Below, one piece after another: positions 54,901 to 62,893 of a stretch of DNA of 64,000 bases. Every line of letters starts with the position of its first letter. Within the stretch, counting starts at the first letter, position 1. Origin of the DNA: Pseudomonadota bacterium. Lineage in GTDB: Bacteria > Pseudomonadota > Alphaproteobacteria > Sphingomonadales > Sphingomonadaceae. The translations under genes were made by a program, and so were the position numbers. The notes beneath the pieces are model-generated. The model had not been told where the DNA came from and searched no databases. It saw only the letters and a list, made by a program, of their open reading frames with translations. The DNA lies in the NCBI GenBank assembly GCA_039818985.1, contig JBCBSU010000002.1, forward strand, positions 124,001-188,000, written 5' to 3'.

Positions 54901-55753
54901 CAAAGTCGAGATTGTAGAGGTTCTGCGGCAGGAACGGATCATCCGGGCCGAAGATTACATTGTTACGATCATCGAGCGAGAGGAAGCCGCCCAGAACATT
55001 TTCTGCAGCACGGCGACGGAAGTCGATGCCGAAGATCGGGCCATCAAGAGCCGTACCGGTGCCGCCAAAGCCAACGATGTCCACATTGTAACCGGTGCCG
55101 GTAACCGGGTCGATACCGTCGGGAGCCGGCAGGATCGAAAACAGCAGTGCCCATGTCGGGAGATTGCCGGCCGGGGTATCAAGGGTTGCAACGGCAATAT
55201 CCGCCTCGATGAAGCCCAGGGCCTGCGGATTTTGCAGCGAGCGCGGATCATACTGTATCTGGCTGATGTTAAAGAGGTTATTTGCCACCGAGGTCTGACG
55301 CAGCAGCGGGTTGGGGCGCAGCGCGGCAATCTCGTCAGCGGTCAGGCCGGCCGTGTTGAAAACAAAACCGCCATCAGGATCGATAAACGGAGCGAGCCAT
55401 TCCTGGACCGCGGGAAGATTGTTGACGTTGAAGCCAAAAGACGAAATCCGGGTGCCGTCATTATAAGCAGTCGCCGGCAGGTCATTGACGCAGTGCGCGG
55501 CAAACAGCACCGCACGCGGGTTGATCAGGCTGCCGGTACACAGACCCAGTCCGGTATCGCCGTCAACGCCGCTGTTGCTGAAGAACTGGCCAACACCGGC
55601 AAATTCATCGTCATTATCGACAATGGCTTCCGAGTCAGTGTTTTCATTCGGCACGATAGCCATGGCGGGGGCCGCAGCCAGCATGGTAGCCATGGCAGCA
55701 GTCGCAGCGCCTGCGCGGAATCCGCGCATAGAAACGGAACGTGATTTGGTCAT
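51941..55753 (-). CDS. Serine-protease autotransporter
   Basis: 1270 aa from the ATG at 55753 (GAGGGAAGAG before it). Signal peptide cleaved after 'AAAPAMA' (residue 32). A trypsin-like S1 domain follows, with a complete triad: H87 in 'FAAHC', D185 in 'EADIAV', S315 in 'GDSGGP'. Residues about 480-660 form a P/E/D/A-rich linker, then a beta-helix-like passenger and, in the last ~280 residues, an autotransporter barrel ending in 'SIRFRF' with terminal Phe. The protein would be secreted through the type Va route, with the protease at the surface. The substrate is unknown. Confidence 0.93.
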   Translation of the reverse strand: MTKSRSVSMRGFRAGAATAAMATMLAAAPAMAIVPNENTDSEAIVDNDDEFAGVGQFFSNSGVDGDTGLGLCTGSLINPRAVLFAAHCVNDLPATAYNDGTRISSFGFNVNNLPAVQEWLAPFIDPDGGFVFNTAGLTADEIAALRPNPLLRQTSVANNLFNISQIQYDPRSLQNPQALGFIEADIAVATLDTPAGNLPTWALLFSILPAPDGIDPVTGTGYNVDIVGFGGTGTALDGPIFGIDFRRRAAENVLGGFLSLDDRNNVIFGPDDPFLPQNLYNLDFDSTTPDDFFFDFNVHQDDPLPNEGTTAGGDSGGPLILRSEDNDITDEELVIGVLSGGSRFFGATPFSSLGTTSFYQPLALFWQYIAEVNPYRYVGTNGGDGNWEDADHWVTLLDPNYRIIDENGNVVNGLPTTPELGLNGTEGDFGGVCVEGIGAPGIGPDECQDVATGIITTPDGDPIDPPADPTEAGSEIFNNRGEADIAQSGNDVIANAEGVEGTVTAETTTTAPVEEAASAEAAAATSEPALGEGLTGVQFAENAPMTTRVEFAEESPNTITVTGSEEAPMADAVEGAEESPMEEGMDPDPDPAPEPLPDPTLANGLPGATGFVPDNVDPGFTEEGDVINGRYFDVTLANAGTTTLSSAVNIDRLTVSGTAGLDVTADGELFTWLGVMQTGGTVNVDGVLSMNSDYSLMAGMLSGSGTIVTPFLTNLTGAIAPGGMDNIGTLTIEGNVILTSGSTLIVDIDNAGNSDTLAVTRGTITETDDIGNPVLDDDGNPNIIPNPDAGNLDLGGIVAFNQLTEFLFNDGDTFTIATAEGDVTNSFNTGFGSAVLGVAFENVTDETTGVTSVNAVFDVNTYASVVDPNSAVQSSFAQLLDQNRANGLTNFADIYRFTEFADAATLGATLEGLAPVTETTNLSVAEMMLNSMTNFYRNRTATAFDSDRGGTVATSGTAVQLASASAMGLPTQGAFAATTSAAQNDTVNDDSGLSSDFALFLSGGFLVGEGVGMPAALTTQDDQYDGFFIAAGLEYLPNENVIIGFSGSYSDVEGNSQAGARADGQLWQGTIYGALRNDSGLTFDGLLSLGSYSTETLRTVTIGTNSFNLSSDDDSLAFAADFGISKDFETKTVLIRPRVGLSYQMIDFGDVQETGGLPALAIQRDRFDTLQGRAGVTATTLRGKAFRPWIRADYVHDFLDRDGSFGANFVGGSGALAPFAIASDDSDWVEAGVGLNYDVGNVTIGVSAETTVGRSDFQNQSYQGSIRFRF

Positions 55754-55991
55754 CTCTCTTCCCTCATTTTTCAACTCACCGGTTTGAATTGCAGTATTTC
55801 GCAAGAGAAACAAGGGGCGAGGGAGCAATAAACGACATTTTGATGACGCTTTGATGGAGTTGTTGCTAAAGAGATACATAATCAGTGCGTTTGCGAAATG
55901 TTTCACCGCTGTCAGCATGGCTATGAGTGATAATTTCTATTATTCCATGGGGGTTTGACCAATGGCACTTGCACCATCAACAATGCGCGAC

Positions 55992-56558
55992 TCAGATCAG
56001 CCGCCATGCCATCAGCCCATGGACAGCACCCAGAACCAGAAACACCGCGCCACCCGCCATGCGAATAGCTTTTAACGGCACCAGCTGCGCCAGCCGCTCG
56101 CGCAGCAGAACCGCAGGCAGCAGGGCGATCATGGTGCCCAGCCAGCCGCCGGCGAGCGCAAAGCCCGCCGCCTGGCTGCGCGCCGCAGTGGCGGCAATGA
56201 GAAACTGCCCCTTGTCGCCAAATTGCAAAATCAGAATACCAAGAAAGGCAGTGGTGAACGCCCCCGTCTGCCAATGTTCGAGCAGATCCACCGGGCGGCG
56301 CCAGACCAGCATGCCGATGCCGGCAAATAACAGCGCCAGTGCGTAGAACAATGTCAGTGGGTCCTGGCTGATCCAGCCACCGACAGTGGCGCCAGCCAGC
56401 GCCGAGACCGCGCTGTTGAGCAGTGTTGCCAGCGCCACCGCAGCCAATATCATGCCATCATGCCGAAAACGCAGTGCCAGGGCGGCACACAGAATCTGGG
56501 TTCGGTCACCCATCTCCGCGAGAGCGGTGAAAATCAGGGTCGAAAGAAAAGCATCCAT
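55992..56558 (-). CDS. GDT1/TMEM165 (UPF0016) family transporter
   Basis: 188 aa with six membrane helices and the family's two acidic motifs: 'AEMGDRTQILC' near the N-terminus and 'LQFGDKGQFLIAA' in the second half (E/Q-x-G-D-K/R-x-Q). Family members exchange Mn2+ or Ca2+; bacterial ones are manganese exporters. In the second copy Gln replaces the usual Glu. It precedes a 295-bp region with rpmG on the other strand. A perfect inverted repeat lies at 56605-56622 upstream. Confidence 0.87.
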   Translation of the reverse strand: MDAFLSTLIFTALAEMGDRTQILCAALALRFRHDGMILAAVALATLLNSAVSALAGATVGGWISQDPLTLFYALALLFAGIGMLVWRRPVDLLEHWQTGAFTTAFLGILILQFGDKGQFLIAATAARSQAAGFALAGGWLGTMIALLPAVLLRERLAQLVPLKAIRMAGGAVFLVLGAVHGLMAWRLI

Positions 56559-56604
56559 GGCGGTTATCCGGGCCGTCGCCCAATATCCCTATATATAATG
56601 CCAG

Positions 56605-56622
56605 ACAGCATAGCCATGCTGT
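56605..56622. promoter_or_regulatory. Inverted repeat upstream of the GDT1-family gene
   Basis: ACAGCAT, spacer AGCC, ATGCTGT: a 7-bp perfect dyad 47-64 bp before the gene start. On the minus strand TATATA (-10-like) lies just downstream, so it could be an operator over the promoter. It does not match the manganese-sensing yybP-ykoY riboswitch pattern. Confidence 0.4.
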
Positions 56623-56853
56623 GGTTAAGGGCGTGTAAGCCAGCCGCCTGGCCCTGATCGCTGTGCCCGATGCGACAGTTGGCGCTTGACTTTATCGGCA
56701 AAAACCATAGAGAGCGCCGTTCGGATGCGATGTGCCATGGCGCCTCGCGGAGATATTCGTCGAATCGGTGTTGGCCTGCCGGTCTCCTGCGGGGAGCAGA
56801 TACAGCGCCATCCGCATTTGATGATACAGCGCATTTCTACAGGATGAATTGTC

Positions 56854-57021
56854 ATGGCCAAACCAGCCACTGTTAAGATCAAGCTTGTCAGCACCGCCGA
56901 TACCGGCTTCTTCTACGTTACCAAGAAGAATCCGCGTAACCTGACCGAAAAGCTGACCTTCCGCAAATATGACCCGGTCGTGCGCAAGCATGTCGAGTTC
57001 AAAGAAGCCAAGATCAAATAA
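56854..57021 (+). CDS. rpmG: 50S ribosomal protein L33
   Basis: 55 aa. '[28 protein letters not shown]' and '[23 protein letters not shown]' are L33. The zinc-binding cysteines of the C+ type are absent, so this is the zinc-free form usual in alphaproteobacteria. It sits alone before lolA with a 64-bp gap. AGGA lies eleven bases before the ATG. Confidence 0.95.
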   Translation: MAKPATVKIKLVSTADTGFFYVTKKNPRNLTEKLTFRKYDPVVRKHVEFKEAKIK

Positions 57022-57085
57022 TCATCAGCAGGCCAGTTACTTGCCGCAAAGAGGTTCAGCACGCATTCAACCCGCTGCTGCCACG

Positions 57086-57769
57086 ATGACAGGCATGAAA
57101 CCGATCAGTCCCTTTCGCAGCTACACACTTGCGCTCGCTGCTCTTGCGGTGCCCGCCAGCGCCATCGCGCTTGGCATTGTGACCGCCATTCCGGCACAAG
57201 CACAGCAATCCGCTACACCGGCTCTCGCCGATCTCGAAAAGGTCTCACGCCATCTGCGCGGTATCCAGACGCTGCGTGCCGATTTTGTCCAGACCGATCG
57301 GAGCAACCAGCAGCTTTCGGGCAGGCTCACGCTGAAACAGCCGGGGCGGATTCGTTTCGAATATCAGAAAGATGCACAATTGCTGATCGTCGCCGACGGC
57401 CGGTCGCTGACCATGGTCGATTATGAGGTGGCACAGGTGCAGCGCTGGCCGATCAAGAAAAGCCCACTCGGCGCGCTGCTCGACCCGGATCGCGACATTA
57501 CCCGCTATGGTCGGCTGCTGGACACCGGCAGCCCCAATGTCGTCAGCGTCGAGGTCAGTGATGACGACCGCCCCGAATATGGCACCATCACCATGGTCTT
57601 CCGCCGCGATGCCACCGCTCCTGAAGGCATTGAACTCGCCGGTTGGGTTGCGCTCGATTCGCAAAACAAGCGCACCACGGTAAGCCTGAGCAACCACCGC
57701 TATAACCAGACGGTGGCAGACTCGGCCTTTCGCTGGCGCGACCCAAGGGTCCGGCGCGGCAGACGCTGA
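57086..57769 (+). CDS. lolA: Outer-membrane lipoprotein carrier protein LolA
   Basis: 227 aa from the ATG at 57086; an ATG three codons later (57095) is as likely, and neither has a good ribosome site. A signal peptide ends near 'AIPAQAQ'. 'LEKVSRHLRGIQTLRADFVQTDRSNQQLSGRLTLKQPGRIRFEYQ' is the LolA core, then 'LLIVADGRSLTMVDYEVAQVQRWPIKKSPLGALLD'. LolA ferries lipoproteins across the periplasm from LolCDE to the outer membrane, matching the several lipoproteins of the window. Confidence 0.93.
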   Translation: MTGMKPISPFRSYTLALAALAVPASAIALGIVTAIPAQAQQSATPALADLEKVSRHLRGIQTLRADFVQTDRSNQQLSGRLTLKQPGRIRFEYQKDAQLLIVADGRSLTMVDYEVAQVQRWPIKKSPLGALLDPDRDITRYGRLLDTGSPNVVSVEVSDDDRPEYGTITMVFRRDATAPEGIELAGWVALDSQNKRTTVSLSNHRYNQTVADSAFRWRDPRVRRGRR

Positions 57770-57920
57770 ACAATATCGTTCAACAACAGCCGTTTTACTT
57801 CCGTATACACGGCGAGATGCCTTTCTGCTGCGATCAAATCATATCCTGTCAGATACTGTTCATGTCCGCGAAAGCCGATTACGCCTAACATTATTGTTAT
57901 CTGGTGAGGCAGAGTTTCCC

Positions 57921-58003
57921 CCTGTTGCTCTCGTTCCCACCGGATAGAGGCGTGACGAACGCACAGGAGCCCCCGTTCCAATGCCCCCGGGACGGGGGTT
58001 TTT
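57921..58003 (+). ncRNA. Structured RNA candidate before xth-ribA
   Basis: CCTGT (57921-57925) pairs with ACAGG (57963-57967) and, inside, CGTTC (57932-57936) with GAACG (57957-57961), leaving a loop with GGATAGAGGCGTG. Immediately after comes a strong terminator with T5. A stem-loop plus terminator ahead of a gene fits either a small RNA or a leader attenuator for xth-ribA. It does not match the FMN, preQ1 or lysine riboswitch patterns I know. No clear promoter is seen. Confidence 0.4.
57970..58003 (+). terminator. Intrinsic terminator in the lolA-xth gap
   Basis: CCCCCGTTCC (57970-57979) pairs with GGGACGGGGG (57989-57998, one G-U pair), followed by TTTTT. It ends either lolA mRNA or the small RNA candidate; in the latter case it controls read-through to xth. 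Confidence 0.8.
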
Positions 58004-58083
58004 CCTGCCCGAATTCCATGGTAGCGCAGATTTATTTCGCGCCAGGTCTTGGGTTTGGCGATGACGCTCGCTAGACCCCCCGC

Positions 58084-58902
58084 ATGAGCCAAGCCATCAC
58101 CGTCGCTTCGTGGAACATCAACAGCGTCCGTTTCCGCATCGAGATCGTCCAGCGATTCCTGCGCGAGCAGGCGCCCGATATTCTCTGCCTGCAGGAAACC
58201 AAGGTTGTCGACGAACAATTCCCCGAAGGCGCGTTTCGCCAGCTCGGCTATAACCATCAGGCGCTGCATGGCCAGCCGATGCATCATGGCGTGGCGATTC
58301 TCAGCAAGATTCCGATCCGCAACATCACCCGCCATGACTGGCAGGCCAATGGAGAGGCGCGCCATGTCGGCGTCGAGCTGGCCGGTCCCGCGGTCGAGCG
58401 ATTTGGCAAGACAGTGCGGCTGGAAAATGTCTATATCCCTGCTGGCGGCGATGTCCCCGACCGCGAGGCCAACCCCAAATTCGGCCAGAAGCTCGATTTT
58501 CTGACCCGTATGACTGAATGGGCGCATGGCCTCGACACCCCGACCATGCTGGTCGGCGATTTCAACATCGCGCCACTGGAAAGCGATGTATGGAGCCACA
58601 AGCAGTTGCTTAAAGTGGTGTCACATACACCGGTCGAGGTTGAGCATCTCGACCGGCTGCAAGCGGCGCATGACTGGCGCGATATCGGTCGCACATTCTA
58701 TCCCGAGCCACAGCGGCTCTATAGCTGGTGGAGCTATCGCGCACGCGACTGGGCCAAATCGGATCGTGGGCGGCGCCTCGATCATATGTGGGTCTCGCCA
58801 GCCCTTGCCGACAATGTTCACAGTCATGCAGTCCTCGAAGACTGTCGCGGCTGGACCAAGCCATCCGACCATGCGCCGCTGGTCAGCGAGTTGGTGTTCT
58901 GA
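58084..58902 (+). CDS. xth: Exodeoxyribonuclease III
   Basis: 272 aa, normal for Xth. 'VASWNINSVRFRIEIVQRFL', catalytic Glu in 'ILCLQETKVVDEQFPEGAF', 'LVGDFNIAPLESDVW', 'GRRLDHMWVSPAL' and the closing His in 'KPSDHAPLVSEL'. A Mg-dependent AP endonuclease and 3' exonuclease for base excision repair. Its TGA shares one base with the ATG of ribA (TGATG), so the two are coupled. Confidence 0.97.
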   Translation: MSQAITVASWNINSVRFRIEIVQRFLREQAPDILCLQETKVVDEQFPEGAFRQLGYNHQALHGQPMHHGVAILSKIPIRNITRHDWQANGEARHVGVELAGPAVERFGKTVRLENVYIPAGGDVPDREANPKFGQKLDFLTRMTEWAHGLDTPTMLVGDFNIAPLESDVWSHKQLLKVVSHTPVEVEHLDRLQAAHDWRDIGRTFYPEPQRLYSWWSYRARDWAKSDRGRRLDHMWVSPALADNVHSHAVLEDCRGWTKPSDHAPLVSELVF

Positions 58903-59972
58903 TGCCGGATCATGCTGGCGCTATTGCGGCGGCGCGGGCAATTGATGCCCTGTTGCGTGGTTGGCCGATTGCGATAGCCAAGGGTAACCAGAAACTGGTG
59001 CTGAGCGCGGTCGAGACCCGCCTCCCTGAAAGCGACAGCGCGCCGTACCAAAGCCACCAGATGCTGATCTCTGCCGCACGGGCGGCGACGCTGAAAATCA
59101 TCAACCAGCGCGCTGCCGCCCGGCCCGACGCCCCGGTGATGATCGAGACCATGGCGCCGCTCGACAATGTCGCGGCCATGGCGATTGCCGACCCGGCGCT
59201 CGATCTTGCCAATCCGCTAAAGGGGCCCTTCACCGCTCTGCCGTTGCCCGACACAGTCCTTGCCGAAGCGGCGATGACATTGGCGCGCCAGGCAGGGCTG
59301 CTGCCGGCTTTTGTTGTCGAGACCGGAGCAGCCGTCGCGCCGCTGGCCAGCATCAAGGCAAGCGATGCCGAGGCCTATGGCGATGCCGGTGCGCTGCGCA
59401 TCGCGGCGCGGGCCAGACTGCCGGTCGCCGCGAGCGAGACCGGCGAGATTGTCGCTTTTCGCAGCATGGCCAATAATGAGGAGCATGTGGCGCTGGTGGT
59501 CGGCGAGCGCGACAGCAGCCCGCCTGTGGTGCGGTTGCACAGCGAGTGCCTGACCGGCGATGCGCTGGGGAGCCTGAAATGCGATTGCGGGCCGCAGCTT
59601 CATGCCGCATTGGAGGCCATGTCTGACGCGCAATGGGGAGTATTGCTCTATCTGCGCCAGGAGGGCCGTTCCATCGGCCTGATCAACAAGCTGCGTGCCT
59701 ATCAGCTGCAGGACCAGGGGTTCGATACCGTTGAGGCCAATAACCGGCTCGGCTTCGCCACCGATGCCCGTGATTTCATGATCGCAGTGAACATGCTGAA
59801 ATTGCTGCATATCGACAAGCTGCGGCTGATGACCAACAACCCGGACAAGGTGGCGCGTCTGGAACAGGGCGGCATCACCGTGGTCGAACGGCTTTCGCTG
59901 ATTACGCCGGACAATCCGTATAACCGGCGCTATCTCGATACCAAGCGCGACCGCACCGGCCATCAGCTTTAG
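58902..59972 (+). CDS. ribA: GTP cyclohydrolase II with an N-terminal extension
   Basis: 356 aa; classical RibA is about 200 aa. The C-terminal part (from about 150) is RibA: 'VVRLHSECLTGDALGSLKCDCGPQL' (three zinc cysteines), 'LYLRQEGRSIGLINKLRAYQLQDQGFDTVEANNRLGF' and 'RLMTNNPDKVARLE'. It opens the imidazole ring of GTP, the first step of riboflavin synthesis. The N-terminal ~145 residues ('AAARAIDALLRGWPIAIA') are not a recognisable DHBP synthase (RibB) catalytic domain but keep a similar layout. Its stop overlaps that of glnD on the other strand. Confidence 0.93.
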   Translation: MPDHAGAIAAARAIDALLRGWPIAIAKGNQKLVLSAVETRLPESDSAPYQSHQMLISAARAATLKIINQRAAARPDAPVMIETMAPLDNVAAMAIADPALDLANPLKGPFTALPLPDTVLAEAAMTLARQAGLLPAFVVETGAAVAPLASIKASDAEAYGDAGALRIAARARLPVAASETGEIVAFRSMANNEEHVALVVGERDSSPPVVRLHSECLTGDALGSLKCDCGPQLHAALEAMSDAQWGVLLYLRQEGRSIGLINKLRAYQLQDQGFDTVEANNRLGFATDARDFMIAVNMLKLLHIDKLRLMTNNPDKVARLEQGGITVVERLSLITPDNPYNRRYLDTKRDRTGHQL

Positions 59973-62755
59973 ACTACGCTCAGCACCCCCGCTTCGTTGT
60001 CTTCATCCAGCTCGCGCGGGACCTCGACCAGCGCCTGTTGCAGCCGTTCGAGCCGCTCCCTGTCGGTAATTTTCGCGCCGGTCAGGTCGGTGATGTAGAA
60101 AGTATCCACCGCCCGCTCGCCATAGGTCGCGATATGCGCGCTGTGAACGATCATATTGGCTTCGAAGAAAATCTGCGCCAGTCGTGACAGCAGCGCCGGA
60201 CGGTCCTGCGCATTGACCTCGACCACGGTGAAGCGGTTGGAGGCGTTATTGTCTACAATGGCAAAAGGTGTGATGCTGAAGGCGTCGGCGCGCGGATGCG
60301 CCGCCGGGCGCGCATCGAGTCGGTCAGTCATCTGCTGGCGGTTGGTCAGGGCATCGGCAATCGCCGATTTCAACCGCATTATCTGGTCTTCCTCGCGCAT
60401 CGCCGCGCCGTGCACGTCCTGGATCAGGAAATTGTCAAGCGCCATGCCGTCGCGGGTGGTGTGGATGCGTGCATCGATGATATTGCCGCCAGCAGCATGG
60501 ATGCCCCCCGATATGCGATAGAACAGGCCGGGATGGTCGGCGGCGATAATGGTCACCAGCGTCGCGCCCCGCGCCGGATAATATTCCGCCGCAATCGACA
60601 GTGGCGCATTCTTGTCCATGTGCTCGAGCTGTTCGACATTGCGCGCGATAATATCTTCCGGCTCGGCAATCCAATAGGCATCGGGCAGCCATGTATCCCA
60701 GCGCGCGACCCGCGCTGCATCGGCACCGAGCGAAGCCGCCACCTCGGCCTTGCACGCGGCGATTTTCTCCGACCGGCCATGCTGCTTATGGCCGAGACGC
60801 AGCACCTCTTCGGCAGTATCGTACAATGTGCCGAGCAGCTGGCGTTTCCAGCTGTTCCATACCCCCGGACCGACCGCGCGAATATCCACCGTGGTCAGCA
60901 CCAGCAACAGCTTGAGCCGTTCCGGACTCTTCACCAACGCAGCAAAGTCGGAGATGGTCTTGTAATCGGAGAGGTCACGCTTGAACGCGGTTGCCGACAT
61001 CAGCAGATGGTGCCGCACCAGCCACGCCACCAGCTCGGTCTCGGCATCGGAGAGCCCGAGGCGCGGACACAGCTCCAACGCAATCTCCGCGCCCAATATG
61101 CTGTGGTCGCCCTTGCGGCCCTTGGCGATGTCATGCAGCAGCACCGCGACGCTGAGCGCGCGATAGGTAGTCAACGTGGCGATGATCTCGCTGACCTTGG
61201 GATGGTCATCTGTGAGTGCACCCGATGCCAGTTGCGACAGCAGGCCGATGGCACGGATCGAATGTTCATCGACAGTATAGTGGTGATACATGTCGAACTG
61301 CATCTGCGCCACGACACGACCGAATTCGGGTACAAAACGACCAAATACCGTCGCTTCGTTCATCCAGCGCAGCACCGCTTCGGGATCGCGCGGGCTGGAC
61401 AATATGTCGAGAAACATGGCGTTGGCCGCAGGATTATCGCGCATCTTGCGGGTGATCAGCCTGGCATCGCGCATCGCCTGACGCATCGCCACCGGGTGAA
61501 TTTCCAGCTCGTGCAGATCGGCGAGATGGAACAGTTCGATCAGGCGCACCGGATCAGCCTGGAAAAACCCGCTATCGGGCGTGATCAGCCGTCCGCGATC
61601 AAGCTGGAAACCGTTCAGTTTGCGCGGTTTGCGGCGGATTGTCGGTATCAGCCGCCGGTCGGAGGCGGCGAATTTCTCATCGATATGGGCGAGAAAAATC
61701 CCGGTCAGGTCACCGACCTTTTTGGCGTTGAGAAAATAGAATTGCATGAACCGCTCGACCGCCGATTTGCCTGGGCGGTCGGCATAATTCATGCGCTCCG
61801 CCACCTCGCGCTGCAAATCGAAGGTCAGCCGCTCCTCGGCCCGCCCGGTAATGTCATGCAGATGACAGCGCACCGCCCAGAAGAAATTGGCGGCACGCCG
61901 AAAGCCGCGATATTCGGTCATGTTGAACAGCTTCTTGTCGACCAGCTCGGCAGCGCTACGCACATTATAGGCGTATTTGCCAATCCAGTAGAGCGTCTGC
62001 AGGTCGCGCAACCCGCCCTTGCCATCCTTGACATTGGGCTCGACGACATAGCGACTGTCGCCCATGCGCTTGTGCCGGGCATCGCGTTCGGCCAGTTTTT
62101 GCGCGATAAAGTCGCGCGTGGTGCCGTGCACCACTTCGGCAAAAAAGCGCGCCGCAGCCTCGTCATACAGCGCCTTGTCGCCCCAGATAAACCGCCCTTC
62201 AAGCAGCGCGGTGCGGATCGTCAGATCGGACTTGGCCATGCGCACCATATCGTTGAGCGAGCGGCTCGACTGGCCGACTTTCAGCCCCAGATCCCATAAC
62301 AGGTAGAGCATCGCCTCGGTGACCTGTTCGGTCCAGCTGTTCTTCCGCATCGGTGTCAGAAAGGCGATATCGACATCGCTGTGCGGCGCCATTTCGCCAC
62401 GGCCATAACCGCCGACCGCCATCACCGCCAGCCGCGCCCCGGCGGTCGGGTTGCCCATAGGATAAACATGGGTGACAACATAATCATGGATCAGTCGGAC
62501 GATCTGGTCGATGAGAAAGGCCTGGGCCGCAGCCACGGCATGGCCCGATGTCGGCCGCACCATCAGCCGGTCGGCAATCTCTGCCCGGCCATCGACCAGC
62601 GCATCACGCAGCAGCGACAATATATCCGCGCGCGAATGACCCTCGCCATGCGCTACCAGCCGGTCAATCGCCTCCCCCAGCCTGGCGCGATCGATGATCG
62701 CGCGGCGCCGAGGCACGGCAGCGATCACGCCCCTGCAAGCGCTTCGACGCCGCAC
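59969..62755 (-). CDS. glnD: [Protein-PII] uridylyltransferase/uridylyl-removing enzyme
   Basis: 928 aa, usual GlnD size; a GTG at 62728 with AGGGG before it is an alternative start. Nucleotidyltransferase domain: 'VGGYGRGEMAPHSDVDIAFL' (115-132, D127/D129 ligands) and 'EPNVKDGKGGLRDLQTLYW'. HD domain: 'VAVLLHDIAKGRKGDHS'. Two C-terminal ACT domains bind glutamine ('ADHPGLFYRISGGIHAAGGNIIDARI' and 'VVEVNAQDRPALLSRLAQIFFEANMIVHSAHI'). It uridylylates PII under nitrogen limitation, tying to amtB and rpoN in the same window. Confidence 0.97.
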   Translation of the reverse strand: MRRRSACRGVIAAVPRRRAIIDRARLGEAIDRLVAHGEGHSRADILSLLRDALVDGRAEIADRLMVRPTSGHAVAAAQAFLIDQIVRLIHDYVVTHVYPMGNPTAGARLAVMAVGGYGRGEMAPHSDVDIAFLTPMRKNSWTEQVTEAMLYLLWDLGLKVGQSSRSLNDMVRMAKSDLTIRTALLEGRFIWGDKALYDEAAARFFAEVVHGTTRDFIAQKLAERDARHKRMGDSRYVVEPNVKDGKGGLRDLQTLYWIGKYAYNVRSAAELVDKKLFNMTEYRGFRRAANFFWAVRCHLHDITGRAEERLTFDLQREVAERMNYADRPGKSAVERFMQFYFLNAKKVGDLTGIFLAHIDEKFAASDRRLIPTIRRKPRKLNGFQLDRGRLITPDSGFFQADPVRLIELFHLADLHELEIHPVAMRQAMRDARLITRKMRDNPAANAMFLDILSSPRDPEAVLRWMNEATVFGRFVPEFGRVVAQMQFDMYHHYTVDEHSIRAIGLLSQLASGALTDDHPKVSEIIATLTTYRALSVAVLLHDIAKGRKGDHSILGAEIALELCPRLGLSDAETELVAWLVRHHLLMSATAFKRDLSDYKTISDFAALVKSPERLKLLLVLTTVDIRAVGPGVWNSWKRQLLGTLYDTAEEVLRLGHKQHGRSEKIAACKAEVAASLGADAARVARWDTWLPDAYWIAEPEDIIARNVEQLEHMDKNAPLSIAAEYYPARGATLVTIIAADHPGLFYRISGGIHAAGGNIIDARIHTTRDGMALDNFLIQDVHGAAMREEDQIMRLKSAIADALTNRQQMTDRLDARPAAHPRADAFSITPFAIVDNNASNRFTVVEVNAQDRPALLSRLAQIFFEANMIVHSAHIATYGERAVDTFYITDLTGAKITDRERLERLQQALVEVPRELDEDNEAGVLSVV

Positions 62756-62786
62756 ATCGCCCGCAGCGCGCCACCCCGCAGGGGCC

Positions 62787-62876
62787 TGGCCAGCACAGGC
62801 CAGCTTGTTGTCGCTCGTTCGTCCAATAGGCCCACTATTCTCCTCACTTGCTCCTCGATCTGGCCTGTGCTGGCCA
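62787..62876. repeat. 17-bp inverted repeat between glnD and the acyl-CoA ligase
   Basis: TGGCCAGCACAGGCCAG (62787-62803) and its exact complement CTGGCCTGTGCTGGCCA (62860-62876), 56 bp apart. Each arm is itself an imperfect palindrome (TGGCC-N6-GGCCA). The 138-bp gap holds no gene. It lies at the glnD start side, so it could be regulatory, or a small mobile or dispersed element. No T-run follows. Confidence 0.6.
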
Positions 62877-62893
62877 AGTCACGGCCCATGCGC

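Larger units (their letters stand above)
57770..58083. other. Intergenic region between lolA and xth
   Basis: 314 bp without a gene. The first ~150 bp show nothing I recognise. The second part holds a long stem-loop (57921-57967) and an intrinsic terminator (57970-58003) on the plus strand, described separately, then about 80 bp with no clear ribosome site before xth. Confidence 0.6.

Noticed and set aside
56559-56660. A yybP-ykoY manganese riboswitch before the GDT1-family gene
   Set aside because: The conserved core sequence is not seen; only a short palindrome and a -10-like element are present.
57921-58003. An FMN (RFN) riboswitch for ribA
   Set aside because: The RFN consensus (AGGATATGATCGG-like) is absent and ribA is the second gene, behind xth.
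60296-62299. A 667-codon open frame on the plus strand antisense to glnD
   Set aside because: It mirrors glnD, has no family motif and no ribosome site; long antisense frames are expected in GC-rich DNA.
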